Below, piece after piece: positions 19,587 to 28,310 of a DNA stretch of 64,000 bases. Under the pieces are notes generated by a model that made no database searches, was not told the origin of the DNA, and saw only the letters and a program-made list of their open reading frames with translations. Source of the stretch: Bradyrhizobium sp. Lineage in GTDB: Bacteria; Pseudomonadota; Alphaproteobacteria; Rhizobiales; Xanthobacteraceae. Where the stretch lies: assembly GCF_030646015.1 (NCBI RefSeq), contig NZ_JAUSLT010000019.1, positions 62,001-126,000 on the forward strand, read 5' to 3'. Numbering within the stretch: the stretch's first letter is position 1; every line of letters begins with the position of its first letter. Made by a program: the position numbers and the translations under genes.

Positions 19587-19721
19587 CCCTCTCCCCTTGT
19601 GGGAGAGGGTGGATCGAATGCGCTTAGCGCATTCGAGACGGGTGAGAGGTCTGTCTCCGCGGATGGAGACCCCTCATCCGGCAGCCTTCGGCTGCCACCT
19701 TCTCCCACAAGGGGAGAAGGG
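19587..19721. repeat. Long palindromic repeat, CCCTCTCCCC family, copy 1
   Basis: Ends CCCTCTCCCCTTGTGGGAGAG and CTTCTCCCACAAGGGGAGAAG, with inner inverted segments (GCGCTTAGCGC, GGCAGCCTTCGGCTGCC). Three further copies are at 24412-24549, 26195-26345 and 31713-31870, always between genes. It may act as a terminator or be a miniature mobile element. Confidence 0.75.
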
Positions 19722-19743
19722 AAGAACAAGCGCCGCTTGACAT

Positions 19744-19759
19744 GCAACCTTTTGGTTGC
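19744..19759 (+). promoter_or_regulatory. Likely ArsR-family operator
   Basis: GCAACC-TTTT-GGTTGC is a perfect 6-bp inverted repeat 14 nt before the ArsR-type start codon. Position and symmetry suggest autorepression. Confidence 0.6.
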
Positions 19760-19773
19760 CTATTATCGCTACC

Positions 19774-20088
19774 ATGGATGAGGTCTTCAAAGCGCTGGCC
19801 GACCCTTCGCGGCGGTCGCTGCTGGACCGGCTTCACGCCAGCAACGGGCAGACGCTGGGCGAACTCTGCGACGGCCTCGCCATGACGCGGCAGGCGGTGA
19901 CAAAGCACCTCGGGATTCTCGAAGCGGCCAACCTCGTCAGCACGATCAGGCATGGCCGCGAGAAGCTGCATTATCTCAATCCGGTGCCGATCCATCGGAT
20001 CGGGGAACGGTGGATCAAAAAATTCGAGCGCGGCAAGCTCACCGCGCTCAGCGAGCTGAAACGGCAACTGGAGAAGCGTGATGAGTAA
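19774..20088 (+). CDS. ArsR-family winged-helix regulator
   Basis: 104 residues. The HTH reads FKALADPSRRSLLDRL...LCDGLAMTRQAVTKHLGILEAANLV, followed by the wing RHGREKLHYLNP. No metal-binding cysteines are present, placing it with the ArsR members that pair with SRPBCC (AHSA1) proteins rather than metal sensors. It heads a tight three-gene operon: its end overlaps the next start by 8 nt. A palindrome (19744-19759) just upstream is the probable autoregulatory operator. Confidence 0.87.
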   Translation: MDEVFKALADPSRRSLLDRLHASNGQTLGELCDGLAMTRQAVTKHLGILEAANLVSTIRHGREKLHYLNPVPIHRIGERWIKKFERGKLTALSELKRQLEKRDE

Positions 20089-20548
20089 ACCGGAATTCGT
20101 CTACGTCACTTACATCGAAACCACGCCGGAGAAATTGTGGGAAGCGCTGACATCGAGCGAGTTCACAAGGCGCTACTGGTGGAACACGTCCGTGGTCTCG
20201 GACTGGAAAGTCGGCTCGCCGTTCGCGCTGGTGATGGACGGGACCATCACCGACGTCGGCGAAGTCCTCGAATTCGATCCGCCGCGGCGGCTGTCCTACA
20301 CGTTCCATCACGCCCTCAGCGAGGCAGCTCGCAAGGAGCGTCCGACCAGGGTCGTCTTTCATCTCGAACCGGCCGGCAAGCTTGTGAAGCTGACCCTGAT
20401 CCATGAAGACTTCGCCGAAGGCAGCGTGATGCTTGACGGCATCTCCAAGGGATGGCCGGCCATCCTCTCCAGCCTCAAGAGCATGCTCGAAACAGGCACG
20501 GCGCTGGCGATTCCGCCCTCCTGCCTTGGCATCGAGGGCGTGTCATGA
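20081..20548 (+). CDS. SRPBCC/AHSA1-family protein (first)
   Basis: 155 residues. The START/Bet v1-type fold is indicated by FVYVTYIETTPEKLWEALTS, KVGSPFALV, DPPRRLSYTF and the C-terminal GWPAILSSLKSMLETG. Proteins of this type bind hydrophobic ligands in a deep cavity; in ArsR-linked operons their substrate is mostly unknown. Start at ATG 20081 overlaps the regulator gene, implying translational coupling. About half the residues match the next gene, so the two are tandem duplicates. Confidence 0.85.
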   Translation: MSKPEFVYVTYIETTPEKLWEALTSSEFTRRYWWNTSVVSDWKVGSPFALVMDGTITDVGEVLEFDPPRRLSYTFHHALSEAARKERPTRVVFHLEPAGKLVKLTLIHEDFAEGSVMLDGISKGWPAILSSLKSMLETGTALAIPPSCLGIEGVS

Positions 20549-21057
20549 ACATCGAACACTTCAAACCCGCGATCGTCTACACGATCTACATCGCCTCCAC
20601 CCCCGAAAAGGTCTGGGAGGCGCTGATATCGGCGGAGTTCAGCAGAAAGTACTTTCACGGTTTCGCCGTCGAGATCGATCTGAAGGTTGGCGGCGCCTAC
20701 GTCCTGCGTGCGCCGGACGGCTCGGTTCACATCAGCGGCGAGGTTATCGAATGCGATCCGCCGCGGAAGCTGACGACGACGTTCAACGTCAACTGGGAGG
20801 GCCTGATCGAACATCTCGGCAGGGAGATTGTCACGTACGAGATCGAGCGCGCCGGTGATGCCGTTCGCCTCACCATGACCGAGGCTCACGAGCGGCAGCT
20901 CAGCGATGACATCCTGTCCGGCGGCCGTGCGGGCTGGCCGGCGATCCTGTCCAGCCTGAAGAGCCTGCTGGAGACCGGCGAGGCCCTGGTCATCAAGATG
21001 GAACCGCCGCAGCGAATGCTGGCGGCGCTGAAGGCGTTGGGGATCGGGACGCCGTAA
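20545..21057 (+). CDS. SRPBCC/AHSA1-family protein (second)
   Basis: 170 residues, start ATG overlapping the previous stop as ATGA. Same fold signatures (YTIYIASTPEKVWEALIS, KVGGAYVLR, DPPRKLTTTF, GWPAILSSLKSLLETG) with a C-terminal extension ending PPQRMLAALKALGI. Final gene of the ArsR operon. A paralogue pair behind one regulator suggests two related ligands or a heterodimer (inference). Confidence 0.85.
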   Translation: MNIEHFKPAIVYTIYIASTPEKVWEALISAEFSRKYFHGFAVEIDLKVGGAYVLRAPDGSVHISGEVIECDPPRKLTTTFNVNWEGLIEHLGREIVTYEIERAGDAVRLTMTEAHERQLSDDILSGGRAGWPAILSSLKSLLETGEALVIKMEPPQRMLAALKALGIGTP

Positions 21058-21094
21058 TCCGTCGCCACTCCCTCACCCTCGCTTGCGGCCGGTA

Positions 21095-21108
21095 AACTCT
21101 GTAGAGTT
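21095..21108. promoter_or_regulatory. Short palindrome ahead of the hybrid kinase gene
   Basis: AACTCT-GT-AGAGTT is a perfect inverted repeat 150 bp before the kinase start in a 201-bp gap. It could be an operator or part of a terminator for the SRPBCC operon; there is no T-run. Confidence 0.3.
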
Positions 21109-21258
21109 CCCGGGTGTTCCCGGCACATCCGATTCGGATCGTGCTGCCGCGTTCCGTCCCAAGCATTTTTTGATCGACTCCTATGGACTGACCAATACCC
21201 GTGCCGCACATTATGCGATCGCACGAACTGCCTGATTTAAGCACGGAATGACGGACCG

Positions 21259-23493
21259 ATGAGCCTGCGCACCCGGCTGCTGATATTGGTGATCGTGGCC
21301 ATGCTGGTGCCGGCTGTCCTCGTCGGACTGCGCTTTGTCCAGAACCGCACCAGCGAAATCAACACCGCGCTGGTCAATCTGTCGGCAACGGCCAATGCCA
21401 TTTCGAGCGACCTTGACGAGAAGATCCAGGGCACAGCCCAGCTGCATTACGGCCTGGCTCGCGCCAGCGACCTCGACACGAGCGACAAGGCGGCCTGCTC
21501 GGCCTTCCTTTCCGCCGTGCTGGAGGAGTATCCGCAGTTTACCGGGATACTGACCATCAATCCGGACGGCAGCCTGTTCTGCGACTCGCTGCGGAGCAAC
21601 CGGACCCTCGACTTGCGGGATCGCGACTATTTCAAGCAGGCGCTGGTCGCGAAAGGGATCGTGACGCTGCAGCCGGTGTTCGGCCGGCTGACGGGGACAT
21701 CGGTGTTGCAGATCGCCTACCCCGTCCGTTCGGAAACCGCGGAGCTGAAATTCGTTCTGCTCGCGTCGTTCAATCTGCAGAAATTCGCGGAGCAACATTA
21801 CAAACGCCTCGCCAGCGAAGGCGCGGGCACCGGGGAAATCCTGCTCGTCGACAGGAAGGGTACGGTCCTTGTCACCTATCCGGGAAAGCATCGGACCGAG
21901 TCCGCGGGCGCCTCGATCGCGAACTCCGACTTGTTCCGGTTTGCGACCGCACCGGCCGGCGGGCTGTTCCGCGAGGCGGCCGATGCAAATGGCCAGACGT
22001 ACACCTGGGCCCTCGCCCGTTCGCCTTCGAGCCGGAATGCCGGACTTCACATCATGGTCGGACTGCCCAAGGACAGCCTGGTCGCGGCCGCCAACCGCCA
22101 TCTTTACGAGGATATGGCGATTCTGGCGGTGGCCATGCTGCTGCTGCTCGCGGGCGTATGGATTTTGGCAACCGTAGGCATCGGTCGTCAGGTCGGACGC
22201 CTCGCCACGATGGCGACGAAACTTGGACTCGGCGATCTGGGCGCGCGGATCGCGCCGCCCCATCCGCGCGGCGAGCTCGGCGGATTGATGGTGCTGCTCA
22301 ACGGCACCGCCGAATCGCTCGAGCGCCAGCGTGCCGCGATCGACGATCTCAATCAAAGACTCCGCCAGTCCCAGAAGATGGAAGCGATGGGCCAGCTCAC
22401 CGGTGGCGTCGCCCACGACTTCAACAATCTGCTGACCGTCATCCTGGGCAATGCGGAACACATCGCCGAGAAGCTGGCGGCGCATGCCGAATTGCGCTCA
22501 TTCGCCGAGGGCATCGTGACGGCCGCCGAGCGTGGTGCGGAGCTGACCAGGAGCCTGCTGGCGTTCTCGCGCAAGCAGCCGTTGATGCCGAAGGACATCG
22601 ACATCGGACGACGGGTTCTCGACATGGAACAATTGCTGCGGCGAACCCTGGGCGAACATATCGAGTGCCAATTCCTGCTCGACCAGGACCTGTGGCTGGC
22701 CAGCGTCGATCCCGGGCAATTGACGTCGGCGCTGCTCAATCTGGCACTCAACGCCCGCGACGCCATGCCCGACGGCGGCAAGCTGACGGTCGAGGTCCGC
22801 AATGCATCGCTCGACAAGGCCTATGCGGAGCAGAACAGCGACGCCCGGCCCGGCGATTATGTCATGGTTGCCGTGACGGACACCGGCTGCGGCATGACTC
22901 CGGAAGTGGCCGCCCGCGCCTTCGAGCCGTTCTTCACCACCAAGGAGGTCGGCAAAGGCACCGGCCTCGGCCTGAGCATGGTGTACGGCTTTGCACAGCA
23001 ATCCGGCGGGTCGATGAAGATCGATTCCAAGCCGCGGCACGGCACGGCCATCACGCTGTTCTTTCCCCGGGTCGGCGCGCCTGATGCAACCGGCTCGAGA
23101 CCCATCAACCCGATCACCACGCCCGCGGGCAGCGAAACCATTCTCCTTGTCGAGGATGACGACATGGTGCGCGCCTATGTGGAGAACGAGCTGAAGGCAC
23201 TTGGCTATCGCGTCATCGTGACGCCCAATGGGCCGGCGGCGCTCGAGGTGTTGCGCCGGTCGGGGCAAATCGACCTGCTGTTCACCGATGTCGTGATGCC
23301 CGGCGGCCTGTTCGGGCCGCAGCTCGCCGACGAAGCGTCGCGCCTGCGCCCCGGACTCAAGGTTCTCTTCACCTCCGGCTACAGCGAGCATCCGGTCAAA
23401 TCGGCTGACCGGCCCAACGCGCGGATCCTGAACAAGCCGTTCCGGCGGCACGATCTGGCATTGATGCTGCGTTCGGTGCTGAAGGCGGGCTGA
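21259..23493 (+). CDS. Hybrid sensor histidine kinase (Cache-type sensor, HisKA, ATPase, receiver)
   Basis: 744 residues. A first helix (~5-23) and a second (~290-312) bracket a periplasmic sensor of ~265 residues that looks like a double-Cache domain (LDLRDRDYFKQAL...PVFGRLTGTSVLQIAYPV). A HAMP-like segment follows, then the H-box GGVAHDFNNLLTVILGNAE with phospho-acceptor H386, N-box LNLALNARDAMPDGG, G1 VTDTGCGM, and G2 KGTGLGLSMVYG. The C-terminal receiver has acidic EDDD and phospho-acceptor D677 in LLFTDVVMPGG. No cognate regulator is adjacent; Cache sensors often detect organic acids or amino acids. Confidence 0.9.
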   Translation: MSLRTRLLILVIVAMLVPAVLVGLRFVQNRTSEINTALVNLSATANAISSDLDEKIQGTAQLHYGLARASDLDTSDKAACSAFLSAVLEEYPQFTGILTINPDGSLFCDSLRSNRTLDLRDRDYFKQALVAKGIVTLQPVFGRLTGTSVLQIAYPVRSETAELKFVLLASFNLQKFAEQHYKRLASEGAGTGEILLVDRKGTVLVTYPGKHRTESAGASIANSDLFRFATAPAGGLFREAADANGQTYTWALARSPSSRNAGLHIMVGLPKDSLVAAANRHLYEDMAILAVAMLLLLAGVWILATVGIGRQVGRLATMATKLGLGDLGARIAPPHPRGELGGLMVLLNGTAESLERQRAAIDDLNQRLRQSQKMEAMGQLTGGVAHDFNNLLTVILGNAEHIAEKLAAHAELRSFAEGIVTAAERGAELTRSLLAFSRKQPLMPKDIDIGRRVLDMEQLLRRTLGEHIECQFLLDQDLWLASVDPGQLTSALLNLALNARDAMPDGGKLTVEVRNASLDKAYAEQNSDARPGDYVMVAVTDTGCGMTPEVAARAFEPFFTTKEVGKGTGLGLSMVYGFAQQSGGSMKIDSKPRHGTAITLFFPRVGAPDATGSRPINPITTPAGSETILLVEDDDMVRAYVENELKALGYRVIVTPNGPAALEVLRRSGQIDLLFTDVVMPGGLFGPQLADEASRLRPGLKVLFTSGYSEHPVKSADRPNARILNKPFRRHDLALMLRSVLKAG

Positions 23494-23515
23494 GCGGCGG
23501 CGCGGGGCTGCTGTC

Positions 23516-24295
23516 CTAATCGGGCAGCGGCGCGACGATCCGCCGGTAGAGATGCCAGGTGGCGTGGCCGAGCACCGGCAGCGTCACCAGCAGGCCGAGG
23601 AAGTACGGCAGCGCGGAGACGATCAGCAGGACGACGATGACGGCGGCCCATCCGATCATCGGCAGCGGGCTCGTTACCACCGCGCGCACGCTGGTGACCA
23701 TCGCCGTGACGAAATCGACGTCGCGGTCGAGCAGCAACGGGAACGACACCACCGTCAGCGAGAACAGTATCAGCGACAGCGCCGCTCCGACCGCATTGCC
23801 GATGGCGAGAAACAGCAGTCCCTCATTGGTGGTGAGCACCACCGTGATGAATTGCGGCAGGGTCGCGAACGAGGCATTGAGTCCGAGCAGCAGCGCGATC
23901 AGCAGACGCACCTGGTACATCCAGATCAGGAAGATGAACAAGGTGACGAACGCCATCCAGCCGAGTTCGCCGCGCGACCTCACCATGGCCCAGATGCCGG
24001 AGATCGAGATCGGCTCACCGGCCTCGCGTCGGCGGCTGACTTCATACAGGCCGATCGCCACGAACGGCCCGATCAGCGCGAAGCCGGCGGCGAGCGGATA
24101 GGCCAGATAGACCATGCCGAAAGCCGTCAGGCTGAGCAGAATGACGATGCCACCCGCGGCATAGAGCGCGCCGAACGCGAGGCCATAGAGCGGCATGGCC
24201 TGGAAATCGCGCAGGCCCCGGCCGAGCGCCTCGGCGATGTCGGTGGCGGTGATACGCCGCACTACGGGATCGACCTTGCCGGAAACCGATGCCAT
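23516..24295 (-). CDS. DUF2189-family integral membrane protein
   Basis: 259 residues with about six hydrophobic helices. RRITATDIAEALGRGLRDF at the N-terminus and the long helix pairs match the DUF2189 family, whose function is unknown. Start chosen at 24295 rather than 24301 because GGGAGG lies 8 nt before the former and only 2 nt before the latter. It converges on the hybrid kinase gene (22-bp gap). Confidence 0.78.
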   Translation of the reverse strand: MASVSGKVDPVVRRITATDIAEALGRGLRDFQAMPLYGLAFGALYAAGGIVILLSLTAFGMVYLAYPLAAGFALIGPFVAIGLYEVSRRREAGEPISISGIWAMVRSRGELGWMAFVTLFIFLIWMYQVRLLIALLLGLNASFATLPQFITVVLTTNEGLLFLAIGNAVGAALSLILFSLTVVSFPLLLDRDVDFVTAMVTSVRAVVTSPLPMIGWAAVIVVLLIVSALPYFLGLLVTLPVLGHATWHLYRRIVAPLPD

Positions 24296-24411
24296 GGCCA
24301 TTGCCTCCCTTTATGTATGTTTGGGGAATTGGTGCAGGCGGCGGCGTGCCGCGTATTGATCTGGGTCAAATTATCGGCTCGCGCGACAACTCTTGCCACG
24401 GGCAGTGAGCG

Positions 24412-24549
24412 CCCCCTCGCCCCGCCCTTGCGGGGAGAGGGTTGGGGTGAGGGGCTGCTTCGACAAATTCTGACGGCGAAGTACGCGGCGGCTTCCCCTC
24501 ACCCGCCGCGCGAAGAGCGCGGCGACCTCTCCCCGCAAGCGGGGAGAGG
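24412..24549. repeat. Long palindromic repeat, CCCTCTCCCC family, copy 2
   Basis: CCCCTCGCCCCGCCCTTGCG near the left end and CCTCTCCCCGCAAGCGGGGAG at the right end, with an inner pair GGGGTGAGGGG/CCCCTCACCC. It sits between the acyl-CoA synthetase stop and the DUF2189 start. Confidence 0.7.
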
Positions 24550-24560
24550 TGAAGGAGAAT

Positions 24561-26171
24561 CTACCCCAGCGTCCGCAGTTCCCGCCGCAGCACCTTGCCA
24601 GTCGCGGTCATCGGCAGGGTGTCGGTGAACTGCACGAAACGCGGATATTCATGCGCGGCGAGCTGCACTTTGACGAAGTCCTGGATTTCGCGCGCCAGCG
24701 CATCGCCGGGCGTAAAGCCCGGCCGCAGCACGATCCAGGCCTTGATCGATTCAGTGCGGATCGGATCGGGAATCCCGACCACCGCCGACATCGCCACCGC
24801 CGGATGCTTCATCAGCGTGTGCTCGATCTCCGACGGCCCGACGCGATAGCCTGCGGTAGTGATGACGTCGTCCTCGCGGCTGACATACCAGAAATAGCCA
24901 TCCTCATCCTGAATGCCGAGATCGCCGGTCAGCAGGAATTCGCCGGCATATTTCTTCGCCGTGCCTTCCGGGTTGCGCCAGTATTCCAGCATGGTGCAGG
25001 GATTGGGCTGGCGTACCCCGATGATGCCGCGGGTTCCACGCGGCAGCTCCTCGCCCTTCTCGTTGACGATGCGAACGTCGAAGCCCGGCGTCGCCTTGCC
25101 CATCGAGCCCGGCCGGATCGGAAACAGTCTCGAATTGCTGCCGATCACCAGGTTGCATTCGGTCTGGCCGAACACTTCGTGGGCGTCGATGCCGAAGGTG
25201 GCACGGACCCAGCCGAGCAACTCGCCACCCAGCGACTCGCCGCCGGTAAAAATGCTGCGCAGTTTGACGCCGTCATGCGTGACGCCGGCCTGCCGCATCA
25301 GCTTCAGCGCGGTCGGCGGCAGGAACACGTTGCGGATGCCGTAATCGGCCATGACAGCCATCGCCGCCTGCGGCTCGAATTTGCGCGCGCGATGGCCGAC
25401 GATCGGCACGGCGTGATACCAGGCCGCGAACAGCGCGTTGATCAGCCCACCGATCCAGGCCCAGTCGGCCGGCGTCCACATCAGGTCGCCGGGTTTTGGC
25501 AGGAAATCGTGGCACATCTCGACATTAGGCAGATGGCCGAGCACCACGCGGTGCGCATGCAGCGCACCCTTCGGATTGCCGGTGGTTCCTGACGTATAGA
25601 TGATCAGCGCGGGATCATCGGCCGAGGTATCGACGGTCGCGAATTCCTCGGACGCCGCCTTCAGCTCCGGCCAGAACGCTTTGGTCCCGGCCGGCGCGTC
25701 ATCGGCGATGACATAGATGTTCTTCAGGTCCGGCAGGCGGTCGCGGATTTTTGCCAGTTTTTCATAGCCGGCAGCATCGGTGACGATGGCCTTGGCGCCG
25801 GAATTCGACAGCCGAAATTCCAGCGCGTCCTCGCCGAACAGCGCGAACAGCGGGATCGACACCAGGCCGGATCGAAACGCCGCCAGATGCACGATCGGCA
25901 ATTCCAGCGACTGCGACAGAAACACCGCGACGCGGTCGCCGCGAACCAGGCCGTCGCCCTTCAGCACGTTGGCAAAACGGCGGGAGAATTCGGCTACCGC
26001 GTCGAACGAGGTCCGCGTCGCAGCACCATCTTCGTCGACATAGATCAGCGCGAGGCGCCCGCTGCCATCGGCATGGCGGTCGCAGCACACGGTGGCGAGG
26101 TTGAGCCGATCAGGAATGTTCCAGCGGAAATCGCGGTACAGGGTGTCGTAGTCGGAGGCTTCGGTGAGCAT
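24561..26171 (-). CDS. AMP-dependent acyl-CoA synthetase (medium-chain/ACSM-like)
   Basis: 536 residues, complete ANL-superfamily enzyme: P-loop YTSGTTGNPKGALHAH, A4/A5 region with GQTECN, the TGD motif in LLTGDLGIQDEDGYFWYVSREDD, hinge, and the C-terminal catalytic lysine in MTATGKVLRREL. It should activate a short/medium-chain or aromatic acid to acyl-CoA with ATP and CoA; overall layout resembles the acetyl/medium-chain synthetase group rather than long-chain FadD. Monocistronic between two palindromic repeats. Confidence 0.88.
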   Translation of the reverse strand: MLTEASDYDTLYRDFRWNIPDRLNLATVCCDRHADGSGRLALIYVDEDGAATRTSFDAVAEFSRRFANVLKGDGLVRGDRVAVFLSQSLELPIVHLAAFRSGLVSIPLFALFGEDALEFRLSNSGAKAIVTDAAGYEKLAKIRDRLPDLKNIYVIADDAPAGTKAFWPELKAASEEFATVDTSADDPALIIYTSGTTGNPKGALHAHRVVLGHLPNVEMCHDFLPKPGDLMWTPADWAWIGGLINALFAAWYHAVPIVGHRARKFEPQAAMAVMADYGIRNVFLPPTALKLMRQAGVTHDGVKLRSIFTGGESLGGELLGWVRATFGIDAHEVFGQTECNLVIGSNSRLFPIRPGSMGKATPGFDVRIVNEKGEELPRGTRGIIGVRQPNPCTMLEYWRNPEGTAKKYAGEFLLTGDLGIQDEDGYFWYVSREDDVITTAGYRVGPSEIEHTLMKHPAVAMSAVVGIPDPIRTESIKAWIVLRPGFTPGDALAREIQDFVKVQLAAHEYPRFVQFTDTLPMTATGKVLRRELRTLG

Positions 26172-26194
26172 GCGGGAGGCTCTCTTTTTTCTTC

Positions 26195-26345
26195 ACCTCT
26201 CCCCGTTCTTCACGGGGAGAGGTCGCGAGCGTAGCGAGCGGGTGAGGGGCTTGCCACCATAAACACCGCGATCGCGGAGAGTCCCCCTCACCCGAAGCCT
26301 TCGCTTCGCTCCGGCTTCGACCTCTCCCCGCAAGCGGGGCGAGGT
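26195..26345. repeat. Long palindromic repeat, CCCTCTCCCC family, copy 3
   Basis: ACCTCTCCCCGTTCTTCACG at the left and CGACCTCTCCCCGCAAGCGG at the right, with inner arms GCGGGTGAGGGG/CCCCCTCACCCG. It fills most of the gap between the OYE-type gene and the acyl-CoA synthetase gene. Confidence 0.7.
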
Positions 26346-26364
26346 TAAAGCAAGACAGCGGTAT

Positions 26365-27561
26365 CTAAGCGCCCCGCTTGACCACTCCGGTCGGCGTAGC
26401 AAAACCTTCCATGGTTCGAATACGCTTCTCCAGCCACCAGCCATATTCCGGCGCCCAATCCTCGAATCTCGCGTTGATTCCGAGATCATGAGCCCAGTGC
26501 TGCGCGATATTGGGATTGAACTGGGATTGCCGGCCGACCGCGATGAGGTCGGCCTGCCCCTTCCGCAGGATGGCTTCGGCCTGCTCGGCTTCGAGAATGA
26601 TGCCGACCGCCATCGACGCGATGCCGACTTCCTTGCGGATCCGTTCGGCGTAGGGCACCTGGAAGCCGAGGCCGCGCGGCACCTGGGCTGCGGTCGCCGA
26701 GCCCGAGATGCCGCCGGAAGAGCAATCGATCACGTCGACACCGCGGGCCTTCAATTCCCGGGCGAAGGCGACCGTGTCATCCAGATTCCAGCCGTTCTGC
26801 GCGCCGTCGACGGCGGAGACGCGCACGAACAGCGGCATCGTATCCGGCATTTCGCGCCGCACCGCTTCGACGATCTCGAGCGGCAGGCGCATGCGTCCCT
26901 GGCGGTCGCCGCCATACTCGTCATTGCGCGTGTTGGACACGGGAGAGAGAAACGAGGCGAGCAAATAGCCATGGGCGGTGTGGATCTCGATCGTATCGAA
27001 GCCGGCGGCAACCGCATTGCGCGCCGCATTTGCCCAGGTGCGCACCATCGCCCGGCATTCTTCCGACGTAAGCTGTCGCGGGGTAAGCCATCCCTCCGCG
27101 ACCGGCTCGCTGGTGGGACCCACGGGTTGCCACACCTTGGCTCCCGCCTTGATCTGTTCTTGAGAAAGCGGACCCATGCCGTCCATCGCGCGCTGCGACG
27201 ACGCCTTGCGCCCGCCATGCGCCAGCTGAATGCCGATCGCGGTGTTCTCGCCCCGCATGAAGTCGATCAGCGGCTTGAAGCTGCGCGCCTGCTCTTCATT
27301 CCAGATGCCGAGGTCATGCTCGTTGATCAGGCCGATTTCCTCGACACCGGTCGCCTCGACAAACACAAGCCCAAAGCCGCCCAGCGCATAGCGGCCGAGA
27401 TGCACGTTGTGAAACATGCCGCAGGTGCTGCCGGGTCCGGCGCGGTAGTGCACCATCGGCGGCACGACCAGGCGATTCTTGAGGGTCAGTCCGCGGATCT
27501 TGAACGGTTGAAATAGCAGCGGGCGTGCGGAGTCGGCGCTGTCGGTTACGGAGGATGACAT
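26365..27561 (-). CDS. NADH:flavin oxidoreductase, old yellow enzyme (YqjM-like)
   Basis: 398 residues. FMN-dependent TIM barrel: PPMVHYRAGPG at strand 1, QLAHGGRKAS, the substrate-binding pair in FDTIEIHTAHGYLLASFLSP (family HxxHGYL), R-rich phosphate strand, and C-terminal ADLIAVGRQSQFNP. The thermophilic-like YqjM subclass reduces activated C=C bonds of enones with NAD(P)H. The start at 27561 has an AGG about 8 nt upstream; a TTG at 27588 would add nine residues. Confidence 0.86.
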   Translation of the reverse strand: MSSSVTDSADSARPLLFQPFKIRGLTLKNRLVVPPMVHYRAGPGSTCGMFHNVHLGRYALGGFGLVFVEATGVEEIGLINEHDLGIWNEEQARSFKPLIDFMRGENTAIGIQLAHGGRKASSQRAMDGMGPLSQEQIKAGAKVWQPVGPTSEPVAEGWLTPRQLTSEECRAMVRTWANAARNAVAAGFDTIEIHTAHGYLLASFLSPVSNTRNDEYGGDRQGRMRLPLEIVEAVRREMPDTMPLFVRVSAVDGAQNGWNLDDTVAFARELKARGVDVIDCSSGGISGSATAAQVPRGLGFQVPYAERIRKEVGIASMAVGIILEAEQAEAILRKGQADLIAVGRQSQFNPNIAQHWAHDLGINARFEDWAPEYGWWLEKRIRTMEGFATPTGVVKRGA

Positions 27562-27590
27562 GGGATTGCCTGTTGAATTAGGTTTCAATC

Positions 27591-27711
27591 GTCGTCCCCG
27601 CGAACGCGGGGACCCATACGCCGTGTAAGCGCGGTTGGGTTCGGAATGTTAAAACACCTCGACCTATAACAAAGCTCAGTGGTTATGGGTCCCCGCGTTC
27701 GCGGGGACGAC
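27591..27711. repeat. Palindromic intergenic repeat (GTCGTCCCCGCG type)
   Basis: GTCGTCCCCGCGAACGCGGG at the left and CCCGCGTTCGCGGGGACGAC at the right, with ACCCATA/TATGGGT completing long arms around a ~60-nt centre. Each arm is itself a small hairpin. Confidence 0.75.
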
Positions 27712-27727
27712 GAGAGAGTGGGGCACC

Positions 27728-28183
27728 TCAAGAAGACAATGCCGCCTTCACCAGCCCGCTGGCCTTTCCGAAATCCATCTGCCCGGCGTATTTCGCTCTG
27801 AGCACCGCGATCACCTTGCCCATGTCCTTCATGCCGGCAGCGCCGGTCTCGGCGACGGCGGCTGCGATCGCCGCCTTGACGTCGTCGTCCGACATCTGCT
27901 TCGGCAGATAGGCTGATATGATCGCGATCTCCTCGCGCTCCTGGTTGGCGAGTTCGGCGCGGCCGCCCTTGTCGTAGAGCTCGACCGATTCCTGGCGCTG
28001 TTTTATCATTTTTTGAAAAACACCGAGAAGATCGGCATCCGACAGCGGCGGCTTGCCTTCGCCGCGGGCGGCGATGTCGGCGTTCTTGATGGTCGAATTG
28101 ACCATGCGCAGCGTGGAAAGCTTGCGCTCGTCCTTGGCCCGCATCGCGTCCTTGACCGCGTTGTTGATGTCGTCGCGCAGCAT
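27728..28183 (-). CDS. GatB/YqeY domain protein
   Basis: 151 residues, the usual YqeY length: MLRDDINNAVKDAMRAKDERKLSTLRM opens the helical N-part, and SAYLPKQMSDDDVKAAI and GKVIAVLRAKYAGQMDFGKAS form the C-terminal tail-like domain shared with the GatB subunit of the tRNA amidotransferase. It may assist tRNA-dependent amidation or tRNA handling; direct function is unproven. Start at 28183 has GAGAGGA upstream. The position between carA and the dnaG/rpoD side of the genome is typical of alphaproteobacteria. Confidence 0.88.
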   Translation of the reverse strand: MLRDDINNAVKDAMRAKDERKLSTLRMVNSTIKNADIAARGEGKPPLSDADLLGVFQKMIKQRQESVELYDKGGRAELANQEREEIAIISAYLPKQMSDDDVKAAIAAAVAETGAAGMKDMGKVIAVLRAKYAGQMDFGKASGLVKAALSS

Positions 28184-28310
28184 CGTGATGTCCTCTCGCG
28201 GGCTGAAGTCGCTGGAAGCCCCTGATCTAGGCCGTTCGCGGCCGTCAAACAACTCTTGTTTTGACGCGTTTTCCTCACGCGAACCGGTGCCCACTTCGCT
28301 TGAAAACGCT

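Noticed and set aside
27591..27711. CRISPR-like repeat
   Set aside because: Only one inverted pair with no regularly spaced repeats or spacers; it is a palindromic intergenic element.
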